DNA from: Kamptonema formosum PCC 6407
GTDB taxonomy: Bacteria > Cyanobacteriota > Cyanobacteriia > Cyanobacteriales > Microcoleaceae
Direction: 5' to 3'
Length of the DNA stretch: 64,000 nt
Assembly: GCF_000332155.1 (NCBI RefSeq)
Contig: NZ_KB235903.1
Coordinates: 1,955,328 to 2,019,327, forward strand
Shown: positions 1-8,497 of the stretch, piece after piece
Numbering within the stretch: position 1 is the first letter of the stretch
Layout of the letters: each line of letters opens with the position of its first letter
Position numbers and translations under genes: made by a program
The notes under the pieces: generated by a model
What the model was told of the DNA's origin: nothing
Database searches by the model: none
Seen by the model: the letters and a program-made list of their open reading frames with translations, nothing else

Positions 1-616
1 AACCATCACGACTGACATTATCAACACAGGGAGTACCCAAAACATAGAGCTTTTCTAAACCTAGTTTTTTCTCCACAGTTCGCAAAGCTTGAATTTGACA
101 GCCAACGCCAATCACTAACAGCCGTTTCATCCCCGATTTTTCGATTTGTTCCAATACTGAAAGGTTGGGAGAAAGCGTTGGTTTATTGACTTTAGCGGCT
201 AATATCTCCTCTGGGGTTGTAGCAATAATTGGCATCGGTTGAAAGCGGTCTTCTTTGGTATTTTGGACGCAAACTACGCCTTCAACTATGCCGCGATTCA
301 GCATTTCTATGGCAATTGTACTAACAATTCCCGTCCATTGTGCGCCCTCAATTGGCTCTTTTTTGCGGGCAGCCATCATGGTTTGATTAACGCCGAAATA
401 CCAGTCATCGGGGTTGTCGAGATTCCGCGATCGCCCGTGTATTTCTGCTTCCAGTTCTGCGATATGCTGAGTTAGGAAGGCACAAGCTTCCTTGACATAA
501 TGGATATAATATGTATCGCACAACCCGCATTCGCTACACAGTTCTTTAGCGGGACGGCGGCTGTTTGGTTTGAGGGCCTTGGCTTTTTTGTGTTGGGTAG
601 ATTCGATTGCGGTCAT
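1..616 (-). CDS. bciB: Divinyl chlorophyllide 8-vinyl-reductase, ferredoxin type (BciB), partial
   Basis: The minus strand reads without a stop from an ATG at 614-616 to the window edge, giving about 205 N-terminal residues of a longer protein. The N-terminus carries a cysteine cluster (SECGLCDTYYIHYVKEAC) followed by ELEAEIHGRSRN and DDWYFGV. I recognise this as the start of the F420-hydrogenase beta-subunit-like family that contains the cyanobacterial BciB/Slr1923 enzyme. That family reduces the 8-vinyl group of divinyl chlorophyll precursors using ferredoxin and Fe-S clusters. Later segments (GVGCQIQALRTVEKKLG, GTPCVDN) also fit. The C-terminal part lies outside the window. The main alternative within the superfamily is 7-hydroxymethyl chlorophyll a reductase; cyanobacterial context favours BciB. 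Confidence 0.78.
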   Translation of the reverse strand, partial: MTAIESTQHKKAKALKPNSRRPAKELCSECGLCDTYYIHYVKEACAFLTQHIAELEAEIHGRSRNLDNPDDWYFGVNQTMMAARKKEPIEGAQWTGIVSTIAIEMLNRGIVEGVVCVQNTKEDRFQPMPIIATTPEEILAAKVNKPTLSPNLSVLEQIEKSGMKRLLVIGVGCQIQALRTVEKKLGLEKLYVLGTPCVDNVSRDG

Positions 617-973
617 CTAAATTGCTGATTTTATGGAGAGGTGGCTTTTATTAAGGTATCAGGTAGGAGGTATAATTTGACTGGCGAGGTGATAACCCCG
701 CCGGAAACCCAGACAGAGCTGATATTTGACCAACTTGTGTTAAAAAAAGATAGGAGTGATAAGTTAGCAATTACACCCGGAATATCTATTCGTGACAAAC
801 AATTCGTTAGTTTGACGGTAAAGCAGAGGTCTGCCAAAATAGATATTTCACACTTTTGTAAGCGTATCTGCTTTTAAGGACTGTAATTTCGTAAAGTAAG
901 ACAATAATCTGTTAACGCGGACAAATAATTTAACCCTCGACCACAGCAAGCCGTAACTCATTCATCTAACCAA
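617..973. other. Gene-free gap before bciB
   Basis: About 357 bases with no convincing gene. Short overlapping frames exist on both strands but they have no recognisable motif, no ribosome binding site and are shadows of each other. The stretch must hold the bciB promoter and the tRNA-Thr 3' flank; I could not assign specific boxes. Confidence 0.4.
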
Positions 974-1045
974 AGCCCTTGATGAGGATTGAACTCATGA
1001 CCTCACCCTTACCAAGGGTGTGCTCTACCACTGAGCTACAAGGGC
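974..1045 (-). tRNA. tRNA-Thr (anticodon GGT)
   Basis: The reverse complement folds as a standard 72-nt cloverleaf: acceptor GCCCTTG paired with CAAGGGC, D-arm GCTC/GAGC, anticodon stem CACCC/GGGTG around the loop TTGGTAA (anticodon GGT, threonine), and T-arm ATGAG/CTCAT around TTCAATC. The discriminator base is T and CCA is not encoded. A second tRNA gene follows on the same strand. Confidence 0.96.
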
Positions 1046-1069
1046 AGATAAAATTAAAAGTTAAAAAGT

Positions 1070-1105
1070 TTAAATCTTTAATTTTTAATTTTTAATTTTT
1101 AATTT
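1070..1105. repeat. TTTTTAA heptamer tandem repeat between tRNA genes
   Basis: Several consecutive copies of a 7-base A/T unit lie between the two tRNA genes. It is one of many heptanucleotide repeats in this window and is likely non-functional filler. Confidence 0.7.
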
Positions 1106-1110
1106 ATTTG

Positions 1111-1195
1111 TGGTGGGCCGGGCTAGATTTGAACTAGCGTAGGCGTAGCCAGCGGATTTACAGTCCGCCCCCATTAACCGCTCGGGCACCGACCC
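1111..1195 (-). tRNA. tRNA-Tyr (anticodon GTA), CCA encoded
   Basis: The reverse complement forms an 85-nt type II tRNA: acceptor GGGTCGG/CCGGCCC, anticodon stem GCGGA/TCCGC around CTGTAAA (anticodon GTA, tyrosine), a long variable arm with a short GGC/GCC stem, T-arm GCTAG/CTAGC around TTCAAAT, and a 3' ACCA encoded in the DNA. A long variable arm is normal for bacterial tRNA-Tyr. The stretch covering the variable arm (1138-1154) is identical over 17 bases to a dispersed repeat near 11698. Confidence 0.96.
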
Positions 1196-1285
1196 ATTTG
1201 CACCCACAATCATTAATAGTAGCAGTACTCCCTCTACTTGTGCAAGGGGGTAAATGAGATTTTTGGGAAAATTAATAAAACTTCA

Positions 1286-1545
1286 TATATAGCAACCGCT
1301 TTCAGCGGTTAGGGGCTAGGGGTTAGGGGCTAGGGGCTAGGGGCTAGGGGGAAAGATGGGGGAGATAGGGGAGATGGGGGAGAGGAGGAGATGGGGAAGA
1401 AGGGGGAGATGGGAGAGATGGGGGGAGAGGGGGAAGATGGGGGAGAGGGGGGAGATGGGGGAGATGGGGAAGTGGGAAAGAAGGGAATAGAATCAGCGAG
1501 TTTCAGTAACTCAGAACGTCCTAACTACCAAGAAGGTTGATATAA
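1286..1545. mobile_element. MITE-like element, family A, copy 1
   Basis: This is a non-coding element with imperfect inverted ends: the left begins TATAGCAACCGCTTTCAGCGG and the right ends AACTACCAAGAAGGTTGATATA. Inside the left end is a run of GGGGCTA heptamers (about 1311-1348), then purine-rich GGGGGAGAT-type repeats to about 1480, then a more conserved right segment containing AACTCAGAACGTC. The same ends and internal organisation recur at 55570-55709, and in a degraded form at 58730-58857. It has no transposase, so it would need one in trans. It fills most of the gene-free gap 1196-1660. Confidence 0.6.
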
Positions 1546-1660
1546 CGAGATTTTCCCCAGACTCAACAGGCAGAAGTGCTATCCTTACTGAATAGCACTC
1601 TAGCTCAACTGCATCCTATACTCCTGTAGACACATAACCTGCAAACCCAGGGAGAAAAAC

Positions 1661-3520
1661 CTAAGCAATTAGTTCGCCTGTTTCTTGTAGCGAGTGTAAT
1701 CGCCGATAAATCCCTCCTTGGCTTAACAACTCCTCATGAGTACCAACTTCCACAATCTGACCTTGGTCAAGAACCACAATCCGATCCGCCTCGCGAATCG
1801 TACTCAGCCGATGGGCAATAATAATCGTCGTCCGCGTCCCCAAGATATTTTTCATTGCTAGCTGAATCGATCGCTCTGATTCATAATCCAGACTAGAAGT
1901 AGCTTCGTCAAAGATTAGCACATCTGGATCGACTAATAGCGCCCTCGCAATTCCCAACCGCTGTCGCTGACCACCTGACAACCGCACACCGCGTTCGCCG
2001 ACAACCGTATGATAACCTTGGGGCAATTGATGGATAAACTCATCTACTTTCGCAATCCGACAAGCATCCTCAACTTGTTCAAAAGTAGCTTTCCGATTGC
2101 CATAAATCAAGTTATCCAACAAAGTACCATTGAAAACATCAACTTCTTGATGAACGATCGCCAAACGCTGGCGGTAAGCAGTCACATCTAATGTGCGAAT
2201 GTCGTCACCATCAATGAGAATGCGACCTGCTTTCGGTTCAAAATACCGAAATAATAGCTTCACCAAAGTAGACTTACCGGAGCCCGATTTACCTACTAAA
2301 GCTACAGTTTGACAGGGATGAATTAACAAATCAATATCCTGTAACACCGGTTTTTCGAGGTCATACCCAAAAGTAAGATGAGAAAACTCAACCTTGCCAG
2401 TAAATTTGTATGATGGACGTATTAACTCGGCTGTAAATTCCTGTTCCAAATTTACCCCATCAGCACCATCTGGCAACTGTATAAACTCGTGAAACCGCAT
2501 CATTGAAGAATAGCGGCGAGCAAATACTTCCGCAAGATTACTGATCGGAGTTATTTGTGAATAAGCCATGCTTGCTAATGTATAAGTCGTAACGAAGTAT
2601 CCCAGAGAAATCTGACCGTCAGCCGTTGCTGCTAGGCTAAAACCTAGAACTGAGAACAGGCAAAACTGAGTAATTGTTCTCTGATATACTCCCAAGTTCA
2701 CATATCCTCGATGGATGCGGTCAATGACAACTTTTAACTCGCGGTTAAGCCGTGTTGTTTGTCGTTGTAGTTCGACTGTTTCGGTGGCAAAAGCTTTGAC
2801 GGTTTTGATATTAGTGATAATTTCTGAATTGCGACTTTCGGTATCTTCGCTATATTTATCGAGTATTTCTTCTCTATCAGTCAGGGTTTTAAGACTTTTG
2901 AGGGTGATACTCAGGATAAATAGGAAAGAAACCAAAATTAATAAGCCAATCCGCCATTCTATTAGCCAAATTATGGCAAAGATGCCTATTAATCGCACAA
3001 CTTCGGGTATTAGTTCACCGGCAATTTCTGGGTATGTCCAGGTATGGTTTGCTAGTCCTTTGGCAATGCGGCTGGCAATGCGTCCAGGGTTGTTTTCGTC
3101 GTAAAATTCTAGGGGTACAGTGAGGATTTTGGCGATCGCGCCTTGCGTGCGATCCCGACGCGCTTTTAAGGCAATTACCCAGTGAAACCAGGGGCCAAGC
3201 CAAGTCTGTACAGGGGCTTTACAGACGGTGACTAGGAAAATTAAGCCCAGCAATACTGATAGGGATAATGTCTGATTGACGGGTTGTTGAGTGGCGGAGG
3301 CGATCGCATTTATTAAATTTTGCGCGATCGCATCTGGCGGTTTACCCGACAAAACGTTTAAAGTTTGACCAATTGCGTAGGGAACAATCAGATCGATTAG
3401 TTCAAAGGCGCTGGATGCTCCTATACTGAGGACAGAAGTTTTCCAATAGCCCTCGTAATATTTGAGGATGTCCCGAAAGCTTGCCATAGGTTTTACTTGT
3501 AATACGGCCCATCGGGCCAT
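1661..3520 (-). CDS. ABC exporter, fused permease and ATPase (MsbA/HlyB type)
   Basis: About 619 residues. The N-terminal ~340 residues form an ABC exporter membrane domain with roughly six hydrophobic segments. The C-terminal nucleotide-binding domain shows Walker A GKSGSGKST (about 410-418), the signature LSGGQ (about 514-518), Walker B VLIFDEATSSLD (about 535-545) and the switch histidine AHRLST (about 569-574). As a half-transporter it should work as a homodimer in the cytoplasmic membrane and export a lipid, peptide or drug-like substrate; the substrate cannot be read from the sequence. Two starts are possible: the ATG at 3518-3520 used here, or the ATG at 3485-3487, which begins MASFRDILKYY and may be the true one because a hairpin repeat lies just upstream of the longer start. 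The neighbours do not suggest a pathway. Confidence 0.9.
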   Translation of the reverse strand: MARWAVLQVKPMASFRDILKYYEGYWKTSVLSIGASSAFELIDLIVPYAIGQTLNVLSGKPPDAIAQNLINAIASATQQPVNQTLSLSVLLGLIFLVTVCKAPVQTWLGPWFHWVIALKARRDRTQGAIAKILTVPLEFYDENNPGRIASRIAKGLANHTWTYPEIAGELIPEVVRLIGIFAIIWLIEWRIGLLILVSFLFILSITLKSLKTLTDREEILDKYSEDTESRNSEIITNIKTVKAFATETVELQRQTTRLNRELKVVIDRIHRGYVNLGVYQRTITQFCLFSVLGFSLAATADGQISLGYFVTTYTLASMAYSQITPISNLAEVFARRYSSMMRFHEFIQLPDGADGVNLEQEFTAELIRPSYKFTGKVEFSHLTFGYDLEKPVLQDIDLLIHPCQTVALVGKSGSGKSTLVKLLFRYFEPKAGRILIDGDDIRTLDVTAYRQRLAIVHQEVDVFNGTLLDNLIYGNRKATFEQVEDACRIAKVDEFIHQLPQGYHTVVGERGVRLSGGQRQRLGIARALLVDPDVLIFDEATSSLDYESERSIQLAMKNILGTRTTIIIAHRLSTIREADRIVVLDQGQIVEVGTHEELLSQGGIYRRLHSLQETGELIA

Positions 3521-3524
3521 CAAA

Positions 3525-3554
3525 AGTAAAGACGCACCATTGCGCGTCTTTACT
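3525..3554. repeat. Hairpin repeat upstream of ABC exporter
   Basis: A perfect inverted repeat, AGTAAAGACGC and GCGTCTTTACT, separated by 8 bases. It sits immediately before the exporter start on the minus strand, so it could fold in the 5' leader of that mRNA. It may simply be a dispersed palindrome. Confidence 0.6.
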
Positions 3555-3625
3555 ACAACTATATTACAAGAGTATTACCGCTGGGAGCGTCCAACTTCAT
3601 CCAGATGACTCACCCGACTGGGTGA

Positions 3626-3766
3626 TTAGCTTAAAGCGTAGGCTGATTGTAGTGCCCACCAGATCAGGAAACTGATACCACCCAGAATCGCGATCGCTGA
3701 GACTGCGATCGCCGTTGGGCTATCGGCTCCCTTAAATTTCATGATGCCGCGATTTAAGTCAGACAT
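3626..3766 (-). CDS. Small single-pass membrane protein (46 aa)
   Basis: A short frame starts with ATG at 3764-3766 and ends with TAA at 3626-3628. It encodes 46 residues beginning MSDLNRGIMKFKGADSPTAI, followed by one clear membrane helix (about residues 19-40, AVSAIAILGGISFLIWWALQ) and a short tail. The N-terminal pattern (LNRGIMKF-GADSP) looks like a conserved small thylakoid protein of cyanobacteria. I suspect a small subunit of a photosynthetic complex, possibly NdhP of the NDH-1 complex, but I cannot confirm this from memory and leave the symbol empty. Two GCGATCGC octamers lie inside the coding sequence, which is notable for so small a gene. Confidence 0.7.
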   Translation of the reverse strand: MSDLNRGIMKFKGADSPTAIAVSAIAILGGISFLIWWALQSAYALS

Positions 3767-3868
3767 AGTACAGTAGTCCTAATTCTTACGCTGATTGTAG
3801 CAAACACTCTATTTTCTAACATCTAACTTGGAGTATATTTGTAAAATAATAATTAAGATTTTGTTAAA

Positions 3869-3943
3869 TATAGGGTAGACAAAGCTACAACAAGCTGAGA
3901 TTGAATAGTTATAAATGATTGTCGGCTTTGCCTACCCTACAAT
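3869..3943. repeat. Palindromic element, family D, copy 1
   Basis: Inverted ends TAGGGTAGACAAAGC and GCTTTGCCTACCCTA enclose a core with AGTTATAAATGATTGTCGG. A second copy at 57157-57229 has different arms (GTAGGGTGGGCGCTCG) but nearly the same core, so the two are related elements rather than chance palindromes. Confidence 0.6.
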
Positions 3944-3959
3944 ATATTCAAAAAATTAG

Positions 3960-4226
3960 TTATGTTTGCTGATGAGCATCCAACCAAGCCACTAAATCAC
4001 TAACATCAGAAAAATCTAATAACGCCTCACCCAGATTTTCCAATTGCACAACAGATAACAGACGAATTCTTGCTTGTAGCTGAGCATTAATCTCCCCAAC
4101 ACGACGATTTAGCAGACGCATAGTATATGCTAACGCTTCCTGTCCTAGTCCTTGTTGTAGTCCTTGTTGGAGACCTTGTTGCTCTCCTCGCTGGATGATT
4201 TCTTGATAAATTACAGACTCACGCAT
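3960..4226 (-). pseudogene. Partial duplicate of the DUF4351 gene C-terminus (88 aa)
   Basis: The 88-residue frame begins MRESVIYQEIIQRGEQQG and ends in a DUF4351-type helical tail. It is almost identical, residue for residue, to the last ~100 residues of the gene just upstream, and similarity extends a few codons before the ATG (GAGAGGACATT against GAGAGGAGATT). It lacks the nuclease-like N-terminal domain. It therefore looks like a tandem partial duplication that left an orphan C-terminal copy. It carries fewer QQGL repeats than the parent. It may still be translated, since the ATG and frame are intact; a function as a stand-alone oligomerisation peptide is only speculation. Confidence 0.65.
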
Positions 4227-4273
4227 AATGTCCTCTCTGAATCATTGGTGAACAACTGAAAAACTGGTTATTC

Positions 4274-5176
4274 TTAATGATTAGTATCTAGCCAAGCAAC
4301 TAAATCACTAACATCAGAAAAATCCAATAACGCCTCACCCAAATTTTCTAATTGCACAACAGATAACAGACGAATTTTTGCTTGTAGCTGAGTATTAATC
4401 TCACCAATACGACGATTTAGCAAGCGCATAGTATATGCTAACGCTTCCTCTCCTAATCCTTGTTGCAATCCTTGTTGCAATCCTTGTTGCAATCCTTGTT
4501 GCAATCCTTGTTGTAGTCCTTGTTGTAGTCCTTGTTGCTCTCCTCGCTGGATGATTTCTTGATAAATTACAGATTCACGCATAATCTCCTCTCTGAATAG
4601 TTGGCGAATCAATGTTGTATTAAACCGCAGACCTGCTAAAATCTCTATACAAGCTGAAAGATTCTGCCGCTCATCCGGTGCTTCAATGCTAGCAACTTGT
4701 TCTGCTACTTGTTGTAGCAAAGTATTGGGATTATCCGATCGCGCTAACACAGCTAAGGGTAAAAGTTCAGGATTTGCCAGTAAAGGTGCGGGGTTTTGTT
4801 CCCACATTCGGATTACTCGGTAGCGGTGCTGAGTATTACGAGCAGTAAACTGATTAGTAAAGGCAGTTTGGGAACTCGTGCGCGTTAAAAAAATCACGAC
4901 TTGTTCGATGTCGCACCGATATTGACGATGCAGCCTCACCCAATAGTCTAACATTCTGAGCGGCATTGGTGGCTCGGAAGCAGGCTCAGTTTGAAATTCT
5001 AGGTGTAGAATTTGGTTTGCTACTTGCAAGAATGTCACCGAGTCTGCTCTAATAGGTTCGAGGCTGAGTTCAGTTTTGAGTACCTGAATTTCCTCGGTGT
5101 TAGTTGGGAGTAGCCAGCGGACAAATGAAACAGGATACTCTTCTGCTAGATATTTACAAATGTTATCGTATGTCAC
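4274..5176 (-). CDS. Rpn/PD-(D/E)XK-like protein with DUF4351 C-terminus
   Basis: About 300 residues from a GTG at 5174-5176 (TYDNICKYLAEEYPVSFVRW), which matches the usual start of this cyanobacterial family; a TTG at 5243-5245 would add 23 residues. The N-terminal half has the pattern RADSVTFLQ... followed by HLEFQTEP, which resembles the D...E-x-Q core of Rpn-type PD-(D/E)XK nucleases. The C-terminal half contains a run of QQGL tetrapeptides encoded by a 12-base DNA repeat, then the DUF4351 helical segment (ALAYTMRLLNRRIGEI...). Members are common, multicopy and often linked to mobile DNA; a recombination-promoting nuclease role is known for E. coli Rpn proteins but not shown here. An orphan C-terminal copy lies just downstream. 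Confidence 0.75.
   Translation of the reverse strand: MTYDNICKYLAEEYPVSFVRWLLPTNTEEIQVLKTELSLEPIRADSVTFLQVANQILHLEFQTEPASEPPMPLRMLDYWVRLHRQYRCDIEQVVIFLTRTSSQTAFTNQFTARNTQHRYRVIRMWEQNPAPLLANPELLPLAVLARSDNPNTLLQQVAEQVASIEAPDERQNLSACIEILAGLRFNTTLIRQLFREEIMRESVIYQEIIQRGEQQGLQQGLQQGLQQGLQQGLQQGLQQGLGEEALAYTMRLLNRRIGEINTQLQAKIRLLSVVQLENLGEALLDFSDVSDLVAWLDTNH
4455..4537. repeat. 12-bp coding tandem repeat (QQGL units)
   Basis: Consecutive 12-base units AATCCTTGTTGC, with one-base variants, encode repeated Gln-Gln-Gly-Leu on the minus strand. There are about seven units here but only about three in the downstream duplicate, so copy number varies between paralogs. Confidence 0.85.
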
Positions 5177-5304
5177 AGGCGATCGCTTAAAAAGTTTTGC
5201 ACTTAATATAGATTTTTCAGGTAATCTTCCCTCATTTATTGTCAATTGTCAACTTGTGTGCTATACTAAAACGTTTGTAGAAATCTCCTAAAGATAAATC
5301 CTAT

Positions 5305-6624
5305 ATGGCAACTAAGCCAACGATCGCATTTACTCACCTCGGTTGTGAAAAAAATCGCATAGACACCGAGCACATGATTGGCTTATTGGCACAAGCAGGC
5401 TATCAAGTTGATGCCAATGAAGAGTTAGCCGATTACGTTATTGTTAATACTTGCAGTTTTATCCAAGCAGCGCGGGAAGAATCCGTCCGCACTTTGGTAG
5501 AATTAGCTCAAGCTAATAAAAAAATTGTGATTGCTGGCTGTATGGCACAGCATTTTCAACAAGATTTACTCAATGAATTGCCAGAAGCAGTGGCATTGGT
5601 TGGCACTGGGGATTATCATCAAATTGTTGGTGTAATTGAACAAGTGGAAAAAGGCGATCGCGTTACCTTAGTTTCCGCTGAACCTACCTACATCGCCGAT
5701 GAAAACACCCCTCGCTACCGCACTACACCGGAAGCTGTCGCCTACTTGCGAATTGCCGAAGGATGCGACTATCGCTGTGCATTTTGCATTATCCCTCATT
5801 TGCGCGGAAATCAGCGATCGCGCACCATCGAATCTATTGTCGCCGAAGCCGAACAATTAGCTGCCGAAGGCGTAAAAGAAATTATCTTAATTTCCCAAAT
5901 TACTACCAATTATGGCAAAGACATCTACGGCGAACCCAAATTAGCCGAACTGTTACACGCATTAGGTAAAGTTGATATACCTTGGATTCGGATGCACTAC
6001 GCCTATCCTACCGGTTTAACCCCGAAAGTAATGGCAGCAATTCAGGAAACACCCAATATTTTGCCTTACTTGGATCTACCCTTGCAACACTCCCACCCGG
6101 AAATTTTGCGGGCCATGAATCGGCCATTTCAAGCAGGAGTAAATGATAGCATCATTGAGCGGATTAAAGCCTCTATGCCTGATGCTATCTTGCGGACAAC
6201 TTTTATCGTCGGCTTCCCTGGGGAAACAGAGGAACACGCAGCACATTTATTAGAATTTGTCAAGCGTCACGAATTCGATCACGTTGGAGTATTCACATTT
6301 TCTCCAGAAGAGGGAACACCCGCCCACGATTTACCCAATCAATTGCCGCAAGAGGTAATGGAAGCGCGACGGGAAGCAGTGATGGCGGCGCAGCAACCGA
6401 TTTCGCTGAAGAATAATCAAAAGTCTGTAGGTAAAGTGGTGGATGTGTTGCTGGAACAGGAAAATCCAGAGACAGGAGAATTAATCGGGCGATCGGCTCG
6501 TTTTTCCCCTGATGTGGACGGCTTGGTTTATGTTGAGGGGGAGGCCTCTTTAGGGGCTATGGTGCGCGTAAACATTACTAATGCTGATATTTACGATCTT
6601 TATGGTAGCGTAGCTACTGTTTGA
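5305..6624 (+). CDS. rimO: Ribosomal protein S12 methylthiotransferase RimO
   Basis: 439 residues, the usual length of RimO. Radical-SAM enzyme that adds a methylthio group to an aspartate of ribosomal protein S12. The N-terminal UPF0004 domain has its three cluster cysteines at C14 (HLGCEKN), C50 (VNTCSF) and C79 (AGCMAQ). The radical-SAM core has C154-x3-C158-x2-C161 ([10 protein letters not shown]). A C-terminal TRAM-like beta domain (about 370-435) ends the protein. [10 protein letters not shown] at the start is typical of RimO, whereas MiaB proteins have a different beginning. The gene stands alone, diverging from the DUF4351 gene and converging on the STAND gene. Confidence 0.96.
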   Translation: MATKPTIAFTHLGCEKNRIDTEHMIGLLAQAGYQVDANEELADYVIVNTCSFIQAAREESVRTLVELAQANKKIVIAGCMAQHFQQDLLNELPEAVALVGTGDYHQIVGVIEQVEKGDRVTLVSAEPTYIADENTPRYRTTPEAVAYLRIAEGCDYRCAFCIIPHLRGNQRSRTIESIVAEAEQLAAEGVKEIILISQITTNYGKDIYGEPKLAELLHALGKVDIPWIRMHYAYPTGLTPKVMAAIQETPNILPYLDLPLQHSHPEILRAMNRPFQAGVNDSIIERIKASMPDAILRTTFIVGFPGETEEHAAHLLEFVKRHEFDHVGVFTFSPEEGTPAHDLPNQLPQEVMEARREAVMAAQQPISLKNNQKSVGKVVDVLLEQENPETGELIGRSARFSPDVDGLVYVEGEASLGAMVRVNITNADIYDLYGSVATV

Positions 6625-6662
6625 GAGGGCGGAAACTACCCCTAGCAATGGCTTAAGCCGCC

Positions 6663-6678
6663 AGGGGTTTTAACCCCT
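6663..6678. terminator. Palindrome AGGGGTTTTAACCCCT between convergent genes
   Basis: A perfect palindrome lies in the 60-base gap between rimO and the convergent STAND gene. The same 16 bases recur at 53917-53932, also between convergent genes. It could end transcription from both sides but has no strong T-run. Confidence 0.5.
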
Positions 6679-6684
6679 GTCGGA

Positions 6685-8334
6685 CTAAGAGTTTGACGTG
6701 AAGTGGTCGCTATATTCATCTACACTAGCTTTAAGTTTATGGGTTTCAGTCAATAATGGTGACAGTAGATTTACCCCTAAATTCTCTGTGCAATTCCATT
6801 GTTGCATATACTTGTAAACTTCAGCAATTATCGCCTTTGCAGCATCTAAATCTTCTGCCTGAGACGCATGATAGTGCGCTCTGATTAGTGGTTTAATATC
6901 CTCAATATCTTGCCATTCAGATTCAGGTTTGAGGGGAATGCTGATAAAATAATCGTAAGCTTGACAATTTGCAGTGCGAACATTTTCATAGTTTTGATTT
7001 AATAAGCGATCGCCTTTTTCTTTGACTAGCGGATGCAATTGATAAGATTCGCATTGGTAATCATAATATAACAGTTGCCTGCGCTTGAGGGCAAGGATAA
7101 TATTTTCTTTAAGTTCATATTTACTTACTTCTGGCATTTGAGTAGCAATTGCAGCAAAAGATAGGGGATATTCTGAAGTTTGGTACACTGAAATTCGGCT
7201 GAGGCAAGTTTGTTCTAATTCGCTGAGGCGGAGGATCATTTCATCAATTAAGTTTTCAATGTCTCGAATGAGTAGCCAATCTCTATCCTGCAAGAATTTT
7301 CCGACATTTCCCTGAAATTCGTCATCATCGCGAATTAATGCAGCGACCAGTTGTAAAGCTTTAGGATGTCCTTGATAGCGATGGGAAAGTTCGGCTAATT
7401 CTTCCTGGTTTGCAGTCAGATTTAAAGATTGCAATAGGGTAATTGCGGCATCTTGGTTTGGTCCGTTTAACTGGATTTCACGGGTGACAGTTGGCGGCAA
7501 TTCGGCTAAGCTTTCGCGACTGGTGAATAGGATTTTACTTTGATGTTCTGTTTCTAATAGTTGTTGGAATAACCAAGGGTATTCGGCACTGTCGTCTGCG
7601 AAGTAGCCTGCGGTTTGTGCTTGTTTAGTTTTGAGGAGTGTTTCGGTGCGATCGAAGACAATTAAGCAAGGTTTAGTCTTGATAATTTTTATCAGTTTTT
7701 CTATCTTTTTTAAAGAGTCATCTTGAGTAGTGACGGCTGTTGTGATGTCGCCGTTGGATAGGGTGAATAGTAGGGAGTCTATCGTCCAATCAAAAGGAAG
7801 TGCTTTGCCTGTTGCAGATTGTAATGATTGCCAAGCAACGGCGGTGAAGGGGGTATTTTCTGTGTGGATTTGACGAATTAGTTGGCTAATGAGGGCAGTT
7901 TTTCCGATTCCTGGTAAGCCGACAATTGAGATGGCGGCGATATCTGAGTTAATCAGTGTAGCTTTTAAGATGTCAATTTCTTTTGTTCGATTTACCCAAT
8001 TTCTCACGGGGGGTAAATTTTCAGGGAGGGGGAAGTTTTTATCGTTTTGAGAGTCTAGGGGGATATCTGCGATCGCGGCGGCTAAAAGTGGTTCTGTTTG
8101 CTTAATTTTGTAGCCTTCAGCAATGTATTCCCAGTTTTCTATTTCTACTGCTTTGCAAATATTGATAAAGTTCTCTCGTCTAATTCCTATTCTCGCCCAA
8201 AACCGCTTTAAGGTAGCTGTTGAAACTAAGGCTGCGAGACACCAAGTATCCTCAGTTTTATTCCATCCGAGATTGCGTCTTACCATATCAATGATTTTTA
8301 GCCCTTCTTCGGATGCCCTGAGTAAGCCGGCCAT
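6685..8334 (-). CDS. STAND-type NTPase with N-terminal helix-turn-helix-like region
   Basis: 549 residues. The first ~75 residues (MAGLLRASEEGLKIIDMVRR..., STATLKRFWARIGIRRENF...) resemble a small helical DNA- or protein-binding domain often found on cyanobacterial signalling ATPases. An NB-ARC-like NTPase follows: Walker A GLPGIGKT at 139-146, Walker B LIVFD at 224-228, FTSRES at 270-275 and GHP at 322-324. The C-terminal ~150 residues are helical and might form a winged helix plus short repeats. STAND proteins act as switches that oligomerise on sensing a ligand; many are defence or signalling proteins. No effector domain or TPR/WD repeat array is visible, so the output is unknown. No obvious partner gene is adjacent. 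Confidence 0.75.
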   Translation of the reverse strand: MAGLLRASEEGLKIIDMVRRNLGWNKTEDTWCLAALVSTATLKRFWARIGIRRENFINICKAVEIENWEYIAEGYKIKQTEPLLAAAIADIPLDSQNDKNFPLPENLPPVRNWVNRTKEIDILKATLINSDIAAISIVGLPGIGKTALISQLIRQIHTENTPFTAVAWQSLQSATGKALPFDWTIDSLLFTLSNGDITTAVTTQDDSLKKIEKLIKIIKTKPCLIVFDRTETLLKTKQAQTAGYFADDSAEYPWLFQQLLETEHQSKILFTSRESLAELPPTVTREIQLNGPNQDAAITLLQSLNLTANQEELAELSHRYQGHPKALQLVAALIRDDDEFQGNVGKFLQDRDWLLIRDIENLIDEMILRLSELEQTCLSRISVYQTSEYPLSFAAIATQMPEVSKYELKENIILALKRRQLLYYDYQCESYQLHPLVKEKGDRLLNQNYENVRTANCQAYDYFISIPLKPESEWQDIEDIKPLIRAHYHASQAEDLDAAKAIIAEVYKYMQQWNCTENLGVNLLSPLLTETHKLKASVDEYSDHFTSNS

Positions 8335-8396
8335 TGTTAGTCCTTTAGCACAATTGCGATCGAGTTTAAGTATAGCTTAGGTTGGAGAGCCGAAAG

Positions 8397-8470
8397 ATGA
8401 GACAAATGAGCTAAATGAGACAAATGAGCCTTTTTTGTTGAGCCAAATGCTGAGCCGTTGAGCCAATATA
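8397..8470. repeat. ACAAATGAGC / TTGAGCCA short direct repeats
   Basis: Direct repeats of ATGAGACAAATGAGC and TTGAGCCAA lie between the divergent STAND and RTX genes. This is the shared promoter region; no protein-binding site can be named. Confidence 0.45.
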
Positions 8471-8497
8471 GAGCTAAGGATTCAGGAGTATTCTGAA

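Noticed and set aside
239-877. Short open frames on the plus strand and on the minus strand at 631-837
   Set aside because: The first overlaps bciB antisense; the others overlap each other, lack ribosome binding sites and show no motif.
1311-1480. G-quadruplex regulatory region
   Set aside because: The G-rich runs are explained by tandem repeats inside a mobile-element-like unit; no gene linkage supports regulation.
8123-8380. Plus-strand frame antisense to the STAND NTPase start
   Set aside because: It is a shadow of a well-supported gene and has no recognisable protein features.
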